Part shown: positions 44,748-48,904 of the stretch, one piece after another
Position numbering within the stretch: position 1 is the first letter of the stretch
How the letters are laid out: every line of letters begins with the position of its first letter
NCBI GenBank assembly: GCA_945873305.1
Contig: CAMCCX010000010.1
Coordinates: forward strand, 1-48,904
Direction of reading: 5' to 3'
Source of the DNA: Akkermansia muciniphila
GTDB lineage: Bacteria > Verrucomicrobiota > Verrucomicrobiia > Verrucomicrobiales > Akkermansiaceae
DNA length: 48,904 nt
Program-made: the position numbers and the translations under genes
The notes under the pieces: model-generated
What the model saw: the letters and a program-made list of their open reading frames with translations, nothing else
Told to the model about the DNA's origin: nothing
Database searches by the model: none

Positions 44748-45995
44748 ATGAAAACAAACGCTGCAATACTCCTGCTGGCATCATCCCCCGTGCTCTGCGC
44801 GGGGACTCCCGAAGTGACTCCCGCGCCTGCGCCTGCCGGGCAATGGATCACCCCGACCATCGACATCCGCGCCCGTTATGAGTTCGGTGATACGGATGGC
44901 CTTGATCAATCCAACGCTTTCACATTCCGCGAGCGCCTCGGGCTAAAAACTAAGGCTTGGAACGGCTTCAGCGCCTTGGTGGAAGGAGAATTCTCGCAGG
45001 CCGCCGTGGATGACTACAATGGCGGTGCTCCCGGAGCGGACCCGTTCGATAAAGCGAACACGGGCATCTTCGATCCCGAGACCAACGAGCTCAATCAGGC
45101 GATTCTTCAATACGACGGCTTCGACACCGTCGCCAAAGTTGGCCGCCAACGCATCGTTTACGATAACGCGGCGTTCATCGGCAACGTCGGATGGAGACAA
45201 AACGAACAGACCTACGATGCGGTTTCGTTCTCCAACAAGTCCATCGACGGACTGACTTTCAGCTACGCCTATCTGAATCAAGTGAATCGGATCTTCGGCT
45301 CCGAAGCGGACGCGCCGCTCTCGTCCCCCACCACCAACGTCGAGGACATCGGAACCAGCAGCCATCTCTTCAACGCGTCATACACTGGCATCGAGGGGAT
45401 TACGCTCGGCGCTTACGCCTACGTGATGAACTTCGAAGATGTCGGCGCATGGGACAACAACACCTTCGGACTCAGCGCCAAGGGCAAGTTAGGCGGCCTC
45501 GCGCTCTATGGAGAACTCGCGTGGCAGGACAAGGCCGGGACGCTTGGCGAGGATGAGGCGCTTTACGCCCATGCCACGGCGACGAAAGCCTTCGGCCCGC
45601 AGGCCCTGACTCTCGGTCTCGAGCATCTCGACGCCGGCTTCAAAACCCCGCTCGCGACGGTCCACGCCTTCAACGGCTTCGCTGACGTCACCGACGCCGC
45701 CCGGATCTCCGGCGCGCACAACGGTCTCACGAATCTCTACCTCTCGCACACGGTGCCGATCTTCTGCGGCATCAAGTGGGTGAACGTCCTGCACGCTCTC
45801 GGAGACAACGGGATTTCGACCGGCTACGGCTGGGAATACGACTCCGTGTTGACCAAGAAGTTCGACGACAACTTCACCGCCATCGCCAAGGTCGCGTTCT
45901 TCGAATCCGAGGGGGACGACTACACGGCTAACGGCAAGAACGACAGTCTTCCAACCACCGCACGATTCTCGGTTGAGTTGAATTACACCTTCTGA
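44748..45995 (+). CDS. Outer-membrane beta-barrel porin
   Basis: The 415-residue protein has a signal peptide (Lys-Thr-Asn followed by a Leu-rich core and Cys-Ala-Gly cleavage region). The rest consists of alternating aromatic strands typical of porins, ending in Asn-Tyr-Thr-Phe with the terminal phenylalanine that outer-membrane proteins need for assembly. It resembles alginate-export-type or general porins; nothing in the sequence defines the solute. It lies 131 bases after the nap operon and is closed by a strong terminator, so it may be co-expressed with nap. Uptake of nitrate into the periplasm would be a fitting role, but this is only inference from location. Confidence 0.8.
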   Translation: MKTNAAILLLASSPVLCAGTPEVTPAPAPAGQWITPTIDIRARYEFGDTDGLDQSNAFTFRERLGLKTKAWNGFSALVEGEFSQAAVDDYNGGAPGADPFDKANTGIFDPETNELNQAILQYDGFDTVAKVGRQRIVYDNAAFIGNVGWRQNEQTYDAVSFSNKSIDGLTFSYAYLNQVNRIFGSEADAPLSSPTTNVEDIGTSSHLFNASYTGIEGITLGAYAYVMNFEDVGAWDNNTFGLSAKGKLGGLALYGELAWQDKAGTLGEDEALYAHATATKAFGPQALTLGLEHLDAGFKTPLATVHAFNGFADVTDAARISGAHNGLTNLYLSHTVPIFCGIKWVNVLHALGDNGISTGYGWEYDSVLTKKFDDNFTAIAKVAFFESEGDDYTANGKNDSLPTTARFSVELNYTF

Positions 45996-46023
45996 TAGTT
46001 GACGACAGGTTGCTGAAAAGATA

Positions 46024-46053
46024 GGGCGTTTCGGTCAAACGAAACGCCCTTTT
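46024..46053. terminator. Bidirectional-looking rho-independent terminator
   Basis: The ten-base arms GGGCGTTTCG and CGAAACGCCC are perfectly complementary around a six-base loop, followed by TTTT on the plus strand. The hairpin lies 29 bases after the porin stop and one base before the stop of the convergent LysR gene. It probably ends the porin transcript and may also serve the LysR gene. Confidence 0.9.
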
Positions 46054-46054
46054 C

Positions 46055-46975
46055 TCATTCTGTGAGAGTGGCAGGCATCGCGGCGAACGCCATTTCACAG
46101 AGGCCGATGAACGCCTCTTCGACCAAGCTCGGCTCTCGCTTCGGCGAGTGGAACACGCCCCATTCGCGTTCGATACCGGGCTCGTCGATGTTGACGACTT
46201 TCAAACTCCCGTCCGCGATCTCGCGTGCCGCCACCCAGGGTGCCACGATTCCCACACCGATGCCGAGCTTCGCCATTTCCTTGATGGCCTGCATATCTCC
46301 CAGCACCAGCGGTTTCCTCCCGCGACCGCCTTTTTGCTCCAGCCACTCCTCGATCAGGCGATGAGTCTCGGTCGCTTTGGCGTAGATGATGAACTGGTGG
46401 TCATGAATCGTGGAAATCACCGACGAGCTGTCGAGCGCCCACGGATGAAACGGCGAGACCACCAACGCCAGGCGATCCTTGAACATCGGACGATAGCCAT
46501 CCTCCCCTTTTCCCCGGGGCTTCAGACCGACTACCAGATCGAGATCCGCGCCGGCCAGTCGATCTAGCAACAGAGTCGTGTCGCCCGCTTCGATGACCGG
46601 TTCGCACCTCGGGAAACACTCGCGGAACTCGCGCAGGACTGAAGGAATTAGAAAATGACAAAGGCTGTGGGGCGCGCCGATCCGGATTCGCGTCTGTCCC
46701 CAGCGGCGCAGGCCATCCAGATCGCGGCTGGCTTGCTCCAGCTCGAAAATCACCCGTTTGCAGCGACTGAGAAGCAACTCGCCCTCGGCGGTGACCGCCA
46801 CTCTTTTACCGGTGCGGTCCAGCAAGCGGCAGGATAATTGCTCCTCGAGCGTTCTCAGCGAATGGCTCACGGCCGACTGCGTCACGAAGATCCGACGCGC
46901 GGCGAGCGTGAAGCTGCCCTCTTCCACCACCGCCACAAATGCCCTCAGTTGTCTTAAATCCGGAACCCAGTCCAT
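46055..46975 (-). CDS. LysR-family transcriptional regulator
   Basis: The 306-residue protein has an N-terminal winged helix-turn-helix (about residues 5-64: Ala-Arg-Arg-Ile-Phe-Val-Thr-Gln-Ser-Ala-Val-Ser-His-Ser) and a C-terminal two-lobe effector domain, the standard LysR layout. The ATG at 46975 matches the family N-terminus; an open frame goes back to 47050 across the putative binding sites. It is divergent from a nitrate-binding protein gene, the usual arrangement for a LysR activator such as NtcB/CbbR-like controllers of nitrate uptake genes. The gap holds several inverted repeats that could be its binding sites. Confidence 0.92.
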   Translation of the reverse strand: MDWVPDLRQLRAFVAVVEEGSFTLAARRIFVTQSAVSHSLRTLEEQLSCRLLDRTGKRVAVTAEGELLLSRCKRVIFELEQASRDLDGLRRWGQTRIRIGAPHSLCHFLIPSVLREFRECFPRCEPVIEAGDTTLLLDRLAGADLDLVVGLKPRGKGEDGYRPMFKDRLALVVSPFHPWALDSSSVISTIHDHQFIIYAKATETHRLIEEWLEQKGGRGRKPLVLGDMQAIKEMAKLGIGVGIVAPWVAAREIADGSLKVVNIDEPGIEREWGVFHSPKREPSLVEEAFIGLCEMAFAAMPATLTE

Positions 46976-46985
46976 AGATGAATGT

Positions 46986-46998
46986 CTTTCATTGAAAG
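46986..46998. promoter_or_regulatory. Palindrome in front of the LysR gene
   Basis: CTTTCA-T-TGAAAG is a perfect 13-base palindrome located 11 bases upstream of the LysR start. It could be an operator for negative autoregulation; no experiment supports this. Confidence 0.4.
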
Positions 46999-47003
46999 TC
47001 AGA

Positions 47004-47044
47004 GGGAAATTAGCAGCGCTTGTGCCAATTTCCCACCTTTGGCA
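47004..47044. promoter_or_regulatory. Overlapping dyads between LysR and NrtA/NasS-like genes
   Basis: Two interlocking inverted repeats lie here: GGGAAATT (47004-47011) with AATTTCCC (47027-47034), and TGCCAA (47023-47028) with TTGGCA (47039-47044). The second has a 22-base span, which suits LysR binding. The arm continues as TTGGCATTC, a nine-base word also present before the nrtA-like gene at 48169-48177. Confidence 0.5.
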
Positions 47045-47066
47045 TTCCACGCGCTTAGGCAGCAGC

Positions 47067-48110
47067 GTGAAGCATTATGACCAATCGCAAAAACCGGGTG
47101 TCCCACTTCGCTTGGGATTCGTTCCTCTCAGTGACTGCGCCCCGATCGCTGTCGCGATGGAGACGGGGATTTTCGCGCGTTACGGGTTGAACGTGGTGCT
47201 ATCGCGCGAGCTCGGCTGGACGAGTGTGCGAGATAAGATCTTTTACGGGGACTTGGACGCCGCCCAGTCGATCTCCGGGATCGCCTTCGCTCTCGGCATG
47301 GGCTTCAGCGAGCTGCGCTGCGAAGTCGCCGTGCCCTTGATACTCAACCTGCACGGCAATGCCATCACTCTATCAAATGATTTCCTGCCATCTGAAATCG
47401 GCAAGGGCGAGGGCCTGCCATCGTTCCTTACCCATCACTGGAAGCGGGACCGGCCTTTTACCCTGGCCGCCACCCATCGCTTTTCATCCCATCACATCCT
47501 TCTCCATCAGTGGTTGAAACGTTACGGGCTATCAGCCCCGACTGACGTGGAAATCATCTTCCTGCCGCCCCCGCTCATGCCGCGCCACCTCAAGGCCGGC
47601 CACATCGACGGCTACTGCGTCGGCGAGCCGTGGAATTCCGAGTCAGTTCTGGCTGGAACCGGCTGGTGCCCTGTTACTTCCTCGGATCTTTCCCATGGTC
47701 ACCCCGAGAAAGTGCTGCTGGTTTCCGGGAAACTCCTCCACGAGCGCAAGGACGAGTCGATCGCGTTGGTCGCCGCTCTGTTGGACGCCTGCCGGCTCTG
47801 CCAGGATCCAGCTTTCCGCAATGACATGATCTCGATCCTCGCGCTTAAGGATTATACCGGAGCTGCGGAGGATGTGCTGCGGAACAGTCTTGGCAGCCAG
47901 TTCAACACCGGAGCCGGCGTCACCAGCGCCTCCGTCTTTCATGTCTTTCACGGGGACTCGGTGAACCGGCCCACGGTGGAAAAGGCCTCATGGGTGCTCG
48001 CCGGACTCCGCAACGTCGGCATCCTGCCGGATGTCACTTGCGGGTCGCTGTCCCGCATCTATCGGGAGGATTTGTTTCGCACCGCCACGCAGTGTTCCCA
48101 AGGCGCATGA
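47067..48110 (+). CDS. NrtA/NasS-family nitrate-binding protein without signal peptide
   Basis: The 347-residue protein matches NrtA/CmpA-type binding proteins: Leu-Gly-Phe-Val-Pro-Leu-Ser-Asp-Cys-Ala-Pro near the start, a Gly-Ile-Phe-Ala-Arg-Tyr-Gly-Leu segment, Pro-Pro-Pro-Leu-Met, and the signature Gly-Tyr-Cys-Val-Gly-Glu-Pro-Trp-Asn. There is no signal peptide or lipobox, so it should be cytosolic, like NasS, which senses nitrate and controls NasT. The GTG at 47067 is preceded by an AGG seven bases upstream and is chosen because longer frames overlap the LysR gene. No nasT (ANTAR) gene is in the window. It precedes the broken nrtA-like gene by 105 bases. Confidence 0.85.
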   Translation: MKHYDQSQKPGVPLRLGFVPLSDCAPIAVAMETGIFARYGLNVVLSRELGWTSVRDKIFYGDLDAAQSISGIAFALGMGFSELRCEVAVPLILNLHGNAITLSNDFLPSEIGKGEGLPSFLTHHWKRDRPFTLAATHRFSSHHILLHQWLKRYGLSAPTDVEIIFLPPPLMPRHLKAGHIDGYCVGEPWNSESVLAGTGWCPVTSSDLSHGHPEKVLLVSGKLLHERKDESIALVAALLDACRLCQDPAFRNDMISILALKDYTGAAEDVLRNSLGSQFNTGAGVTSASVFHVFHGDSVNRPTVEKASWVLAGLRNVGILPDVTCGSLSRIYREDLFRTATQCSQGA

Positions 48111-48164
48111 GCAATCCTCATTCCCATGATGAACCCACATACCCGATGCGTTTTTCATAAAATC

Positions 48165-48190
48165 CGAGTTGGCATTCATGCCGCTATGAT
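48165..48190 (+). promoter_or_regulatory. Candidate activator-dependent promoter of the nrtA-like gene
   Basis: GGCAT-TC-ATGCC forms a palindrome (48171-48182) within TTGGCATTC, a word shared with the LysR/NasS-like gap. TATGAT at 48185-48190 is a good -10 match, 26 bases before the start codon, and there is no canonical -35. An activator bound over the -35 position, plausibly the LysR protein, would fit this layout. Confidence 0.45.
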
Positions 48191-48215
48191 GGCGAACGAC
48201 CCCACTCAAGCCACC

Positions 48216-48728
48216 ATGGAATCCACACCATCACTATCACGACGGAAGTTCATCTCCGTATCCACCAAGACCACTGCGCTCGGACTTCTTGCCTCGGGAC
48301 TTCCCGCCGGCTGGGTTGGAGCACAGACCGCCAGCGAGTCGCCCGAATCACCGAATGTCAACTTCGGCATCATCGCGCTAACGAACTGTTCGCCCATCGT
48401 CATCGCCCATGAAAAGGGGCTTTTCAAGAAATACGGCATCAACTCCACCGTCACCAAAGGCGCGAGCTGGGCCGCCATCCGCGACTCACTGTCCAATGGC
48501 GACATCCAGGCCACCCACATGCTCATCGGCATGCCCATCGCATCGACCATGGGCCTCGGCGGCGCACCCAAGAAGCCGATGATCATCCCTTGGTTGCTCA
48601 ATCGCAACGGCCAGTCGATCAGCCTAACCAACTCACTCAAGGGCAAAGTCGCCGCCGATCCCAAGGCACTCAAGCCGCTGGTGGATGCCGCCAAGGCCGC
48701 CGGCGCTCCCATGCCCTTCGCCATGACT
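48216..48728 (+). pseudogene. nrtA: nrtA-like nitrate-binding protein gene cut by an IS3 element
   Basis: The frame starts with a twin-arginine signal (Ser-Arg-Arg-Lys-Phe-Ile-Ser) and continues as an NrtA/CmpA-type periplasmic binding protein, with Pro-Ile-Val-Ile-Ala-His-Glu-Lys-Gly-Leu-Phe-Lys-Lys-Tyr-Gly and Lys-Gly-Ala-Ser-Trp-Ala-Ala-Ile-Arg-Asp. Homology stops at about residue 170 in Pro-Phe-Ala-Met-Thr, a point where family members go on for another 250-300 residues. From 48728 on the sequence is the end of an IS3-family element on the other strand. The reading frame stays open to the window end but no longer encodes NrtA. The remaining fragment could not form both lobes of the binding protein. 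ABC permease and ATPase genes, if present, lie beyond the window. Confidence 0.85.
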
Positions 48729-48904
48729 GATGTCGATCCGAAAACGCGGACAGTTAGAAGAGAGCTCTTGATTGAGTCTGTTGTTCGAATTCGGCTGGCG
48801 AGGGGTAACCTAGCGAACTGTGCCGGCGGCGCGGATTGTAGAAGGTTTCGATGTAGTCGAAAATCATCGAGCGGGCCTGTTGGCGGGTGGCGGGGATTTC
48901 GCGG
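48728..48904 (-). mobile_element. IS3-family insertion sequence (right end only)
   Basis: The element begins with TGATGTCGATCC at 48728, the TG end typical of IS3 elements. Its likely terminal inverted repeat runs to about 48753 and contains the ATCCGAAAACGCGGACAG word. The transposase is read on the minus strand, so the visible end is the right end. The left end and the target duplication are outside the window. Its insertion disrupts the nrtA-like gene. Confidence 0.85.
48754..48904 (-). CDS. IS3-family transposase OrfB, C-terminal part
   Basis: The last 49 codons of a transposase are visible, entering from the window edge and ending in TAA at 48754-48756. The segment has the closing part of the IS3-type rve integrase domain: Phe-Asp-Tyr-Ile-Glu-Thr-Phe-Tyr-Asn, then Arg-Arg-Arg-His-Ser-Ser-Leu-Gly-Tyr and Pro-Ala-Glu-Phe-Glu. 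The second and third catalytic residues of the DDE triad lie upstream or at the edge and cannot be fully checked. The frame is open without disruption in the part seen. Confidence 0.9.
   Translation of the reverse strand, partial: REIPATRQQARSMIFDYIETFYNPRRRHSSLGYPSPAEFEQQTQSRALF

Noticed and set aside
48170-48185. Possible sigma-54 promoter (TGGCA...GC at -24/-12 spacing) before the nrtA-like gene
   Set aside because: The -24 half fits but the -12 half has CCGC instead of TTGC. The palindrome plus a TATGAT -10 explains the site better.

Overview
The window looks like a piece of a Verrucomicrobiota chromosome (Luteolibacter/Akkermansiaceae-like; this is inference from protein style, without any database search). 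It is GC-rich and densely coded, with many genes lacking a clear Shine-Dalgarno sequence. It encodes a short G/ITLLE-type pseudopilin, a PpiD-like chaperone, a non-RD Ser/Thr kinase and a CcoI-type copper ATPase, all common in that phylum. No rRNA, tRNA or CRISPR was found.

Positions 1-36600 are mostly housekeeping and metabolic genes in short mixed-strand operons. They include: a pseudopilin; an exported protein with a DUF457-like membrane hydrolase; a thioredoxin-like protein; ilvD followed by three overlapping small genes; metG; a TPR protein and a PpiD-like chaperone; a transporter fused to a hotdog thioesterase; nadD; a J-domain protein; an M50-like membrane protease; a cysteine desulfurase; a Ser/Thr kinase; a PocR/AraC regulator; a CcoI copper ATPase; metK; dnaB; a sugar isomerase-like TIM barrel; gltB; an alpha/beta hydrolase that appears to lack its nucleophile; a WYL regulator; an S10 peptidase; and a DUF4870 protein.

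Positions 36611-48904 form a coherent nitrate region. On the minus strand, a tetraheme cytochrome c, a Tat-exported four-cluster Fe-S protein, an NrfD/PsrC-type quinol dehydrogenase and a TauE/SafE permease form one operon. Divergent from it runs napD-napA-napB-like-napF-like-(unknown small gene), then an outer-membrane porin. No napC, napG or napH is present. The NrfD/Fe-S/cytochrome module is the obvious candidate to carry electrons from quinol to NapA. The NapB-like protein carries four haems, a standard diheme NapB followed by a second diheme half.

Beyond the porin, a LysR regulator is divergent from a signal-less NrtA/NasS-family nitrate-binding protein. A Tat-exported NrtA-like gene follows and is broken after about 170 codons by an IS3-family element. 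The window ends inside that element, which is a typical place for an assembly to stop. Inverted repeats and a shared TTGGCATTC word in front of the two nitrate-binding genes suggest LysR-controlled promoters.
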